Positions 1 to 13,200 of a stretch of 64,000 nt of DNA are shown piece by piece (position 1 is the first letter of the stretch; every line of letters starts with the position of its first letter). Under the pieces are notes generated by a model. That model was not told the DNA's origin. It saw only the letters and a list, made by a program, of their open reading frames with translations, and ran no database searches. This DNA is from Pterobdella sp. o SKG-2022. Lineage: Eukaryota; Annelida; Clitellata; Hirudinida; Piscicolidae. The stretch is from contig OZ038325.1 in the NCBI GenBank assembly GCA_964035795.1, positions 3,375,777-3,439,776 on the forward strand. The letters are read 5' to 3'. A program made the position numbers and the translations under genes.

Positions 1-783
1 GGAGGAAGCCATCATAAAGTTGGAACAAGCCAAGGTGACTCGTTTGTACATTATTTTGATATTATTTCATTTTTATTGATATTATTTTTTGTTATCAGTA
101 ATATAAATATTTATTGTTTTCTCTTGTTGTTAGTATTGTAATTTCATTTTCTATGGTTGCTATCATTGGTTTTTTTTTACTATTTAATGTTCCATATTAT
201 TATTATTATTATTTTGACGTAAAATAGCCGGAAATCAATATAATAGGAACAAACACTAAGGTTTATTGAGAAACTTAATACACGAAGCTTTTCGTAAGAG
301 TATCTTACATTATCTAGTGTCTACACTAGATAATGTAAGATACTCTTACGAGAAGCTTCGTGTATTAAGTTTATCAAAAAACCTTAGTTTTTGTTTCTAT
401 TATATTATTTCTATTATTATTATTATTATTATTACCAAAGGATCAATGGGCGACAGAGATGTACAATTTTGTGTCAAAGGAACTTGAAGTGAATCAGGCC
501 CTTGTTGAGGTGGTCATGATGATGATCTTATTATTAAAAGACTAATAAAGACACTGCTGATGAAACCAAAAAGAATAAAATAAATAATAAACAGTTGGTG
601 AAGATGCAAGCAGATATGTTCAAGAAATCGCTCAATCTTATAGAGAATGATTTGCCCAAGTTACAAGAGTTTCTAGGTGTGCATTTATCTACCTACCTAT
701 CTATCTATTTTAATTTATTCATTTCTGTCTAGCTATCTATCTAGTATTTATTTTTTTTTTACTTTGTTTATCTATCTATCTGT

Positions 784-824
<41 letters not shown>

Positions 825-825
825 C

Positions 826-904
<79 letters not shown>

Positions 905-3776
905 AATCTATCTATCTATTTATTTATCTATCTATCTATCTATTTAGCTATCTATCTATTTTTTTATTTATTTATTTATCTATCAGTTGATGAAATATGA
1001 GAACAATTCAAAACAGCAATAAAAACAAAAACTGCCCAATACATCACAAACAACAACACAAATTTGAAAAAAGTGGGTTACAGATCATTTAAAATGTTTT
1101 ACAAAAAAGGTGACATTTATTCTCAAATTTTTTCATTAAAACAAAGAGGTAAACCAATACCAACACAACGCAAAAATCAGTATAATGATAAAAAAATGAA
1201 AAAAAGAATCGTCGTCAAGCTCTAAATAAGTTGTTAGAAGAGAGAACCAAGGAAGCTGAGAAAGCAGCAAAACTAAATATGAAACGTGGTCGAGGTGGTT
1301 CTCTCATCAAATCAGTAAAACTGGCAAATCTCAGCATATAGATGATCAAAATTTATTGAGATGGTTCAACAAAAAAAACAACAATTCCACAAAAATTACA
1401 AAGATAGTGTGAAAGTTTCACAAACCTAATCAATGTTGGAACAATAATTGACCAAACTGCTTACTTTATTTTTCCCATGTTTACACATCAATATGATCAT
1501 GATGCATTAACAGCTCTATTATCAAAAACAGAAATAGAAATATTTTTTGAAACAGTTAAAAAAAGCCAGTGCATTTGAAATAGAGGATATAAGAATTAGT
1601 TTACTGTTACTGACTTCTAAAGCCACGGTGAACTGGATGAAATTATTAGCAGGTCAAATATGGAAGGAAGAGAGCGTACCAATTGACTGGAAAAAACAAA
1701 TAACAATCCCAATGTTTAGAGGGCATAAATCCGTGAAACAACTACAGAAGAATAGCAATATTATCTGCCGCAAGCAAAACATTCAGTAGAGCTATTCTAA
1801 ATAGGCTTACCCCAATTCTGGACTCTCAATTAAACGAAAGTCAATGTGGCTTTCGCTCGAATAGAGGTTGCAGTTACCAAATATTTAACATGAGAATCAG
1901 CATGCAACGGGCCAAAGAATACAATACTGCTCTACATTTATGTTTTTTAGATATATGCAAAGCTTATGATTCACTCAATCGCAACGCACTATGGGAAGTG
2001 TTACGCCGCTCTTACAATCTTAAAATCAAAATTTTGAACATAATAAAAGCTCTTCTCGACGGCACACAAGAAGTAGTTAGCTATGAAGACCAAACTTCAA
2101 GAGTTCACAATCAATTCGTGAATGAAACAAAGTGATTTACTAGCTCCTCTACTTTTCAACCTGTTTCTGAACGCTATTACCATTACCGCATTAGAGACTC
2201 AAAAACACATCGGAGTGGAAATATTGTTCAAAATCAAGGACTCTAGTGAACAGTAAACTCAAAATGGATAATCATACTTCCTATATGCAGATGATCTAGA
2301 ATGCTTATTGAGCTTGATAACAAATTATTTGGAAAGTTTTGGTTTGAAAATTAATACTGAGAAACCAAAAAGAATGACGATAATACCGAAAAAAACTAAC
2401 CTTCCAACAATTGCTCGCAGAATCAATAACATTGAAGAAATCAAGAAATTCCAATATTTGGAAACCATTCTCACAAAAGAAGTCAAGCTAGATGCAAAAA
2501 TTGACGCTCGTGTTTGCAAGGCATCAATGGCTTTTAGTTGTCTGAATAAACTGGTTTGGTATTAACCTTCTATCATATTACTAAAATCCGATTGTTCAAG
2601 GTGCTGATACTTCCTATTCTGGTCTATTGTAGTGATTCATGGGCTCCACTTAGTCATCCAGTTCAAAGATTAAATACATTTGTAAATCGATGCTTGCGAA
2701 CTATTTTCGGCTTATCACTCTTCGACAAAATAAGAAATAAAGAATTAAGACACCGTGCTGACATTGATCGCGTTGAAACTATGCTACAACGAAGACGTCT
2801 CAGATGGCTTGGCCACGCTCAGAAAATGGATAACTCACGCTTACCAAAAAACTTGCTTGTGAGTAAAATTGGAGATGGTAAACGATTGCAAAAGACAGAA
2901 ACAACGGTGGCATGATGTATGAATCCAGATTTGAAAAGCCTAGATATGATTTCAACTTGGAGAACAAAGGCTCTAGCGAGAAACGAATGGCGAAACAATA
3001 CGAATTCAAAATTAAAAGATTTGAACCAGTTTAAAGAAATAAATGAGAAACCCAAAAAAAAATTTTAAAAAAGAAAACAAAAAATCAGAAACAGCTTTAA
3101 AATGCCCTCATCGTAATAAAAGCTTAAATAAAACTGGATTCGCGACTCACATCAGACTATTGCAAACAAGTGTCTTCCAGAAAACATCGATTTGTCAATT
3201 CTGTGGGAAAAAATTCAAAATACAAGAAATGCCAAAGCACATACAAAATGCCAAAAAATACTTCCAGCAACACCTACTCTTTCTGCATCTGCGTAAACGT
3301 GGATGAATGGTCTTGGGCATAAAATAAAAAAGCATCTTCGCCCTAGCGTTCAAGCCTGCTAGTTGGTGGGGCTGCTACCCTTTCAGGGTACAAATTTAAA
3401 CAACTATTTCCTGTCTTCCATTAATCCTTTGGGCTTACTAATTTTATCTTTTTTCAAGATAATTTTTTTGGATGACCCCACACAGACTGTTTCATCTGTC
3501 TGCTCTCATCAGGCTAGGTTTTTTAAGACAAGTTTTTAATATGTAAAGAATCATCTTAGGACCAACGCTACCGGCCTGGTGATGAAGATAGGGTACGTTC
3601 TTGACCTACATGGCGAAACATGGGAAGAATAAAAAAAAAGTGGATGAATGCAGCCGAAAAAGATATATCTATCTATCCATCTATCTATTTATTTATTTAT
3701 CTATCTATCTATCTATCTATTTATCTTTCTATCTATTTATCTATCTATCTATCTATCTATTTATCTTTCTATCTAT

Positions 3777-3868
<92 letters not shown>

Positions 3869-3891
3869 TTATCTATCTATCTATTTATCTT

Positions 3892-3980
<89 letters not shown>

Positions 3981-4079
3981 TTATCTTTCTATCTATCTAT
4001 CTATTTATCTTTTTATCTATCTATTTATCTAATTATCTATCTATCTATCTATTTATTTATCTATCTATCTATTTATCTT

Positions 4080-4146
<67 letters not shown>

Positions 4147-4188
4147 CTCTATCTATCTATTTATCTATTTATCTATCTATTTATCTAT

Positions 4189-4228
<40 letters not shown>

Positions 4229-7200
4229 ATCTATCTATCTATATCTTTCTATCTACTTACCTTCGAACCCACAGATTTCAACAAGCAGAAGCCAGTGTTT
4301 GGGCAAGAACTTGAGGAACATGTTAAAATGAGAAATAACAGGTCAGTCTATTAAACAGTTGCTCATTATTATTTTAAAAAAATAATGATTAATACATTGT
4401 CAATACCAATTCTCCATCGTAATTTTATCATACCACATTAAACCAACAATATTATCGCATATGAAAAATCGATAAACTTCGCCCTTTCCATCAATCCATC
4501 TAATCACGCTCCACCAACCATGAACAATAGAACTTGATTTCAGCCATCCATTCCATCAAGCGTCGCTTCTAGTGCTTCCTTGGTGCTATAGATATTTTAT
4601 TTTTTTTAAAATTATTAATCCAGTAAAGTCTGCTTTACAAGTCTTAGTAACTGTGGTTGACAGCTGACGGCCTAGATTACTGATCCTTTGGAACAAACTT
4701 ATAGCTTGCCAGCCTGAGCAAGCGCCCAACTTATCGAATTCAAGATCCACCGTTTCCACACTTGGCCAGTTTGCCTTGCCGTTGTTAACATAAAGATCAT
4801 CCGCCAAGCCAAATGACAACGATACCAGAATATAAGTTTGTGGATACCTGCTTATATCAGGTTATAACAGAAAAGCAGCCTTAATTTAGAGATGCTATCT
4901 TCGGTGCAGTTTAACGTTCTGCCCAAGACCAATTTTTCATTATTGTTATTATCATTATTATTCCTATTATTATTATTATTATTTTTATCTTCATTATTAT
5001 TTTTTCTCAAACTAAAACGTGTAGGGTTGCAGTTAATGAGAATCTATTTTTTTTATATCATCATTATTAAGGTGATCATTAATATCTTCATCTTTATTTA
5101 CATTATCATTTTGTTTGTCGTCATCATTAACATCATTCTTCACGTTCAAAACTACCAACCAATATCAGGTCGATAGCGAAAGTGATCGAGGAGTGTGTGC
5201 AAGATTTATGTGAACGAGGAATGAAGGAAGAGGTGGGTGGGTTGATGAATAAATGAATAAGTATGGGATAGATGCATGGATAAGTTTGGATAGATGGATG
5301 TATGAGTTTGAAATAGATGGATGAATGAATTGCTAAATTTTTATTAAAAATGGATGGATGGATTGAAGGATGACTGGTTCGTATTAGAAAGATGGAAGGA
5401 TGAATAAAAGTTGACTAGGAAATAAGAGAATGATGAAAAGAAACAAAATTTAATTAAAAAAATGAAATATTTAGTTTTAAAGGGCATACATCAACTGTTG
5501 GATTAATGGATAAATATATGTTGGAAATGTCTGTAACAAATAAATAATGATCATTATTGTTTCAGGGCTTGTTCAGAATCACGGGCTCTGCATCAAAAGT
5601 TAAAAAACTCAAGGTATATTGTAAATATGAAAAAGAATATAGATAGATAGAATAGATAAATAGATGGATGGATAGATAGATAGATAGATAGATAGATATA
5701 TAGATAGATATGATACCATCCACAGTCGGCATTCAACTACAGCAACAATGTAATACAGAGTGCAGATAGATAGATAGATAGATAGATATATAGATATGAC
5801 ACCATCCACAGTCGGCATTCAACTACAGCAACAATGTAATACAGAGTGCAGAGGATGACGTCCATGTTGTCGCTTGTTAGTCTGTCATAATTAAAACAAT
5901 AATAATAATATCGAATATAATGAAGATGACAATAATATTAAATATGATACTAGTAATGATATCAAATATAATGATGATAGAACTTCAATTATATTGATGA
6001 TAGTAATAATAATAATAAAAAATGAGTCTTTAGTAGAAGAAATAGAATTTAAATTTCATAGTAATTTTATGATTCACGTTTTGGAGGCTAAATATTAACG
6101 AAATCAGTAAAAACTTAAATGTTACTATAAATGATAACAATCCTATTCATATCAATCAAATCAACTATCCAATCCTATACTATATATTTACTATATAAAT
6201 AAATAAAATTTATGTTGGTAGCTATAATAACTATAATAATAGCATTAATAATAATAAAATGAAATAATAATTATATTAACAGTTACACTATTAATGAATC
6301 CATCTTCACAGCCACACTCAAGTTGTACCTGAGGGAGTTGCCTGAGTCTCTGCTAAGGGATGAGCTCTTCGATGATTGGAGGAATGCTTTGAGGTTTGTG
6401 TGTGTGTTTAAGTTTGTATATTTCTACATGTATTTTTGCGTATGCCGTTAATGATTTTTATTTTTATTATTTCAAGGGTTTAGCACACCTGGATAATTTT
6501 CACAAAGTGATCTTGCTCCATGTTTGTGAATTTGGAGTAATCATTTGATTTTTCCAATCACTTGGGATTGTTTCCATTTCCCGTTTCTGGTCTGAAATCA
6601 CTTTTAGCCAAAATATCGTTTTGTTGGCTTCAATTTTGAGCATATTTGAGCTTATTCCATCTATACCTGGAGCTGTTTTTAATCTACATTGCTTCAAAGC
6701 ATTTGTTAGCTCTACTATTGGAGGGGGCTTAGATAGTTCTGCTACCACTTCAGCATCAAGTGTGGTTATTGAAGTTAGGAGCTTGCTGTATGCCGTAGTG
6801 TCTATTGTAGAATCAAACTGGCTGCTGTTGCAAAGTGTTCTTTCCATCTTCTGATATTGTCTTCTGATGAAAAGAGTGTTTGTTTGCCATCAAGAGTTTT
6901 CAATTTTGTTGAAGGTTTTATTTTTGTGTGCTTTGCTTTTTTCAATAGTTTAAGGATTGAACCTCCAAGGCCTTGTTTGTTGGAGAGTTCGGTCGTTTTT
7001 TCAGCCTCTTCAGCTTTTTCTTTTCACCACTTGTCAATAGCTTCTCTACAAGCTTTTTTGGTTTCAGTTTTTATTTTTTTGTAGCTGCTAATCAAGTTTT
7101 GTGGGATTGCATGATCGTTTTGTTCGAAAGCTTTTATTTGGAAGTGGAATTCAGCATTTTCTGTTGAAAGTCTTTTAACCTCTTCATTTACCCATTGTTT

Positions 7201-10200
7201 TTCAGACTTTTATTTTTTTGGTAATTACTTTGAGGCGTTCAGTAAGCTTTCTTTAAAGGATTTCCACATCTCTTCTACTGAATTTTTTAGGTTTATTTTG
7301 TTTAGATTATTTGAAAATTTTTTCATGAAGTTGTGTATGCAAATTTTTCTAATTTTGTTTGGTTTGTTATTTTAACGTTTTTGTGCTTTTATTTAGCATT
7401 TTGTTGTTATATTTCATTTTTTTAATTTCTCAGTATCAAATTGGATATTAACTTATATTATAAGTTTTTATCAGGTTTTATCAGACAGAAGGTGATGATT
7501 AATGATATGCAATATGGTTTCATGCAAGGTCGGGGTACAACTGATGCCGTATTTATCCACCGTCAGTTACAGGAAAAGCATCTGGTTGCTGGTAAGCCCC
7601 TCTAGTTAGCATTCATTGATCTGGAGAAAGCCTTTGACAGAGTGCCACGAGAAGTGATTTGGTGGAGCATGCTGAAGTTGGAACTTGATGAATGGTTTGT
7701 GAGATTCGTACAATCCATGTACAAGGAAACAAGGAGAAGTAGGGTGAAAGTTGGTGATGAGTATAGCAACTCGTTTGATGTTCAGGTAGGTGTCCATCAA
7801 GGTTCTTTTCTTAGTCCACTACTTTTTGTTATTGTTCTGGAAGCTTTATTTATGGAGTTTCGTACAGGTTTCCCTAGGGAGATTTTGTATGCTGACGACT
7901 TAATGGTAAGTGCTCTGTCCATGGATGAACTATTAGCGAAGTTGAGAAAAAGGAGTTGAAGGTGAATATGGGTAAAACAAAGCTAATGGTTTCTGTTTCG
8001 AACCTTGATGTGTTGAAAATATCTGGGAAGTATCCTTGTGGTGTATGCCAAGCAAAGGTGTGTAGAAAATATCTGGGAAGTATCCTTGTGGTGTATGCCA
8101 AGCAAGTGTGTGTAGAAATGCTATACAGGCAATGGGTACACAAGAAATGCAGCGGCATAAAAGGCTTTCTAAATTCGGATCTTAACTTCCGATGCGCTCT
8201 TTGCCTTGGTACAGCACGGCTTGTTGATGGGTGATTAGTAAAGGAAGTGATGATTGGTAATGAAAAACTGGAAGTTGTCCCAGAGTTCTGCTATCTTGGG
8301 GATATGTTATCTGCAGGTGGTGGATGTGAGCTTGCTTCAATAGCACGTTTTAAGTGTGTCTGCGCTAAATTTCGCCAACTTCTTCCACTCCTTGCTAATC
8401 GTCATTTATCATTATTGACCTGAGACCGTGTCTATTCAACCTGCGTCAAAAGAGTTATGTTACATGATGCTGAAACATGGGCCGTAACAGTTTCCACATT
8501 GAGCCGCCTTAGACGAAATGACCTTGCCATGATTCGCTGGATGTGCAACATGAAAACGAGTGATAACGTTTGCTCTCACTTTTTTCAAAAGTTGGCATCC
8601 GAGATGTTGAGGTAGTTCTTCGTACAAGCAGGATGAGATGGTTTGAACATGTAGAGCGTAGCGTGGGTTGGATTTTTCAGGTGAGAAAGTTGGATTTAGA
8701 TACTTGCAAGAACCCTGGTAGGCCTAAAAAGATTTTGAATGAGCTCATATTGAATGATAAAAGAAAGCTAGACATGGATTGTGCGGATCCACTCGATCGC
8801 TCTGAATGGAAAGGCCGACTTCAAGATAGCACTTTAAAAAGCCCAACTCTTGGTAAAGGAAAACGGGCTATAAAAAGGATTTGATTGATTATATTATATG
8901 TGATAATCAGATTATGATCTGAGCTATGAGTTGTTTTTTGAGTGATCTTGTTATCACATATCTTGGCTCGTAACTGATGAGCACAAAATCAAGGACAATT
9001 TCTTCTTTTTGATTTGGGTGATACCATGTCCATTAGTGTATTCTTTTGTTTGGGAAGATGTTTGTTAGTATCAGACCGTTGCTGTTGCAGAAGTCAACTA
9101 ACCTTGTGCCATTCATTTATTTTTTTTGGGTTGTGAGGGCCATGGAGTCATGATGGGTTTTCAAGTGGTCCAACTCGTGCATTGAAGTCTCCCAACACTA
9201 TCACGTGATTCTTTTTGTTTATTCTCGCAAGTTGGTTTTGCAAGATTTCATAAAAGTTTCCAGATTCTAATTCATCACTACTTCTGTTGGAGACAGACTG
9301 CTGTGAAATTTATGTGCCTATTTCCAACTTTTATTCTTGTTTTCTTCATTGTTTTGGAAATCATGCTGTAAATGCCTTCTTTCTTCCAAGCCTTTCTGAG
9401 ATCACCTCGAAGAGCAATAGCTTCTCCTCCTTGGTTACCTTTTTTTTCTGGGAGTCCAGAATACAGCACCATTGTATTTTCGATTTCCAGTGTGCTACTT
9501 CCTGTCCATTGCACTTCCGACATCGTCAGAAGAGATAAATTTTTTTCTCTCATTGTTGCAATAACGTTCCTTAGTTTCATGCTGAACTTCGTTGGGTTAC
9601 CCATGCTTATAACGTTGCAGCATCCAATTTCTGTGGTTTCAATCTTCTTTTTTACTGAGGATTTGATGTGGTTTTGCACAAGGGTAATTGCATAACGTAT
9701 TTTTAAAATTGTTTGGAATGTCATTGTTCAGAGAATCAGTGTCATATTCGATTTGAATCAAACACTTTTATTAACTGAATAATAATACGAAGCTTTTCGT
9801 AAGTTGAACTCACATCAAGTATACAAACTTAGAGACGTTAACTTTGTATTCAAATCGTTTTTGTCAATAGGCTAGATCAGTTAATCAGTGTCATATTGTT
9901 TAGGGTTAAAAGATTTCTTCATTCTATCATTGCGTTTATACTGGATTGTACTAAAAAATCTTAACTTAGAGATCAGTGGAAGATGATCTGAGGTATGCAT
10001 GGTTCGTCTGAAAGCTCTTGTGTCGATAAAGTATGATCGAAATTCTGAATTCACTAAGATGTAATCGATGACGTGACCCGCATGTTGTTGACTAGGATGA
10101 TGCCATGTGAATTGAAGAATTTTCTTATGACGAAAATTGGTATTAGTAATCAAAAAATTGTTATAGTTGCAAAAATCAACTAGTCTTCTACCTTTGTTGT

Positions 10201-13200
10201 TACGTACGTCAGGATTGTGCTTGCCATGAGAGAAGAATGAAAAGACGGTTGACCGACCCTTGCGTTAAAATCACTTAATATCAAGATCATGTTTTTTTAC
10301 TTGGTCAATGTTTTCTTGTAGTGCTTCATATAATTAGTTGCACGTTTCAGCTTCATCAACTTTTGTTGGCATAAACAGATAGCATAGTAATATCCAGGTG
10401 TGTCAGTCCTTATGATAACATCTAAAAATAAGTTAAACAGAGTTGAAGCCAGTACATCACCCTGCTTTACACCTGATTCAACCTTTTATTCTTCAGACAA
10501 CTGACCTTCAAACCGCATTATGTAAGGCTTCTATTATACTCACGAACTTTTCAGGAAAGTTGTGGACACGACGTAACACAGCCCAAAGTATATTTCAATT
10601 GACTGAGTCGTACGCTTCACAGAAATCAATGAAGCACAAAAACCGGTACGTTGAACTCCTTGGCCCGTTGTATCAATATTTTCGTGGAAAATAATTGATC
10701 ACAACAACCTCTTTTGGCACGAAACCCACATTGGAACTGACATAGTTGCTCTTCAACATAATGCTTCATTCTGTTTAGCATCGCTCTTGCTAATACTTTC
10801 TAGGCTAAACATAAAAGTGAGATGCCACGAAAGTTATCGCACTTCAACCTGCTACCTTTCTTGAAGATGGAAATAGTTATTTGTTTGGTCCAGTTTCAAG
10901 GAACCTATTTTTCGACCCATATTTGATCTGCAATCAACTTCAACCATCTAACAGTCTCATCAGCACCTACTAGCAGTAGCTCTGTACTAATTCCATCAAT
11001 TTCAGTCGAGCTATTTTTTTTACACCTTTTGAGTGCAACACACAATTCTTCGTTTGTCAGAGGCTCATTCATTGGATAAAAAGAGTTATCAGATGGGGGG
11101 AGACATGAGGGAGATGTGAAAAAGCAGAATGATTGACCAAGGTATTGATGTTTGTGGCCTCTTTGAAGTGTTCACACCATCTCTTTGTTTCATTCCATTG
11201 TTGTTGTATCATCTTTGGCTAAGACCTTTAAACATCTATAACTTCTTGATTTGGTAAAAGACTTCAAATTTTTTATTAAAGAGCCACCTTTAACTTGTTT
11301 CAAACTCAATTCATAATCATCTTCTGCCTCTACTTTTTGTTCCCACCATGAATTCAGAGCAAGTTTACATGTTTTTTTTGCAGATGTTAAACTTTCTTTG
11401 AAAACTCTTCATAGCTCATCAATATTTTTTGGACCACCAGGAACTGCTTACTGATTTTTGAAATTATTTATTATGTTTTCGTCGAGTTCTCGGGGATTTT
11501 CAATGTATTGTTTGTGACTATTGTTGCGAAAATGTTGCTTATGACATAGTGATTTGAAAAATTTGAATTTTGCAATAACAGGAAAATGATCAGAAATATG
11601 AAGAGTTTCTCTAAACACGTTATTGAGCATTGATTAGGATGTAGTCAAGAACATGTCCACCATTTTTCTGACCAGGATGGTGCCATGTATACTAATGTAT
11701 CTTCTTATGAGGAAACAAAGTGTTGGTGATTGTAAGTTGTTATAATTGAAAAAATCCACCAGTCTTCTGCCGTTGTTATTTTTCACAGCTGGATTATGCT
11801 TCTCATGTAGAGATAACCGATTAGTTGCCTGACCCACTCGTGCATTGAAATCACTATATAAACATCCTTTTTGAAAATTCTCTCAATAGCAGATTGCAGA
11901 GTTTCATAAAAATTGCAACTTTTTTCTGACTCATCAACCTCTGTAGGAGCATATACGGCAATAAGACTGATCCCAAAACCACCTATTTTCGTTTATAGGG
12001 CGAAAAACAATTTTTTTCCACGCCTCCTCGAATTCATTCTTCAAGATTACACCAGTACCTCGTTGGTTGCCACTTTGCTTCACATTGATACCTGAATACA
12101 CCACGACTACCTCTAACACACCTGAACCCACCCATTGAACTTCAGCCAACGCCATGATAAACATGCGTTTCATCTTCATTGTTTCAATTACGTTCAAAAG
12201 TTTGATGTTGAATTCAATAGGTTTACCCAGATTTTTTACGTTCCAACAGCCAATATTGGAGAAAACCATTCTGTTCCTAGGATAAAGATTGGTGTGAGTT
12301 TGACAGATTATCAGCCTTGTGCAGACTTTCTCTTTATTGCGCTTTTGTTCTGGTTGCTCGAAAGATATCCATTAATTTTAAAGAATTTACCTTTTTACGA
12401 TTAAAAAAATCAAAAAATTATGTTAATGTTTTTTTTTTTCACCAAAAAGACCAATTTCAAAAAAATATTTATTTTACTTATGAAAAGTTCACTTTTACGC
12501 AATCAACCGCTATTAATCCTTTGTTTTAAAAACCATTTAAATTAGAATATTTACAACATTTTATTTTTAAATTGTTTTAATTTTCACTAATTAACTTATT
12601 TTCACAATTAATATCCTTTTTGAGCGATAGTTGAGTTACGAGTGTCTAGACAAAATAAAAAAAAAACTCGATTATTTTAAAAATAAAATTATAATAGTTT
12701 TAAATGTCTATTTTTACAGTTATACGATATATAATAGTAATGAATTTCACTTTTTAACTAGGTTTAAATCAAAAAATTAGCGGAGCCATGTTAATGTACG
12801 ATCGAGCCCACACACATACCACACACATACACAGGCAAGAGAACCAGGCGGAAGCTTTGAAAAATGTCGCTTCAAAACTTCCCACTGTTTACTACAACAA
12901 TTCAAAGTGGGTGGAGTGTGAGTTTGGGTTAATTAGATAGGTAGATAAAGAGGTAATTAGATAGATAGCTAAATAGATAGATAGATATTTATTTAAGCTA
13001 CATTCATCCACCTTCAGGCAGGTGCAGAAAGGGGTTGAGTTTTTTGACATTTTTCACGTATTTCGACATTTCTTGTTTCTTGAAATATTTGTCACAGAAT
13101 TTACATTAAAATGTTTTTTGAAAGTCAGTGATATGCGATAGTCTGATGGGGCTCACTAATCCGGTTTTATTAAGGCATATTTTGTTGCAATTAGGACATT

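Noticed and set aside
3601..4354. Three long overlapping reading frames of Leu-Ser-Ile-Tyr repeats
   Set aside because: They are translations of the TATC microsatellite in all three frames. No non-repeat domain is attached, and the real exon here is only 4275-4341.
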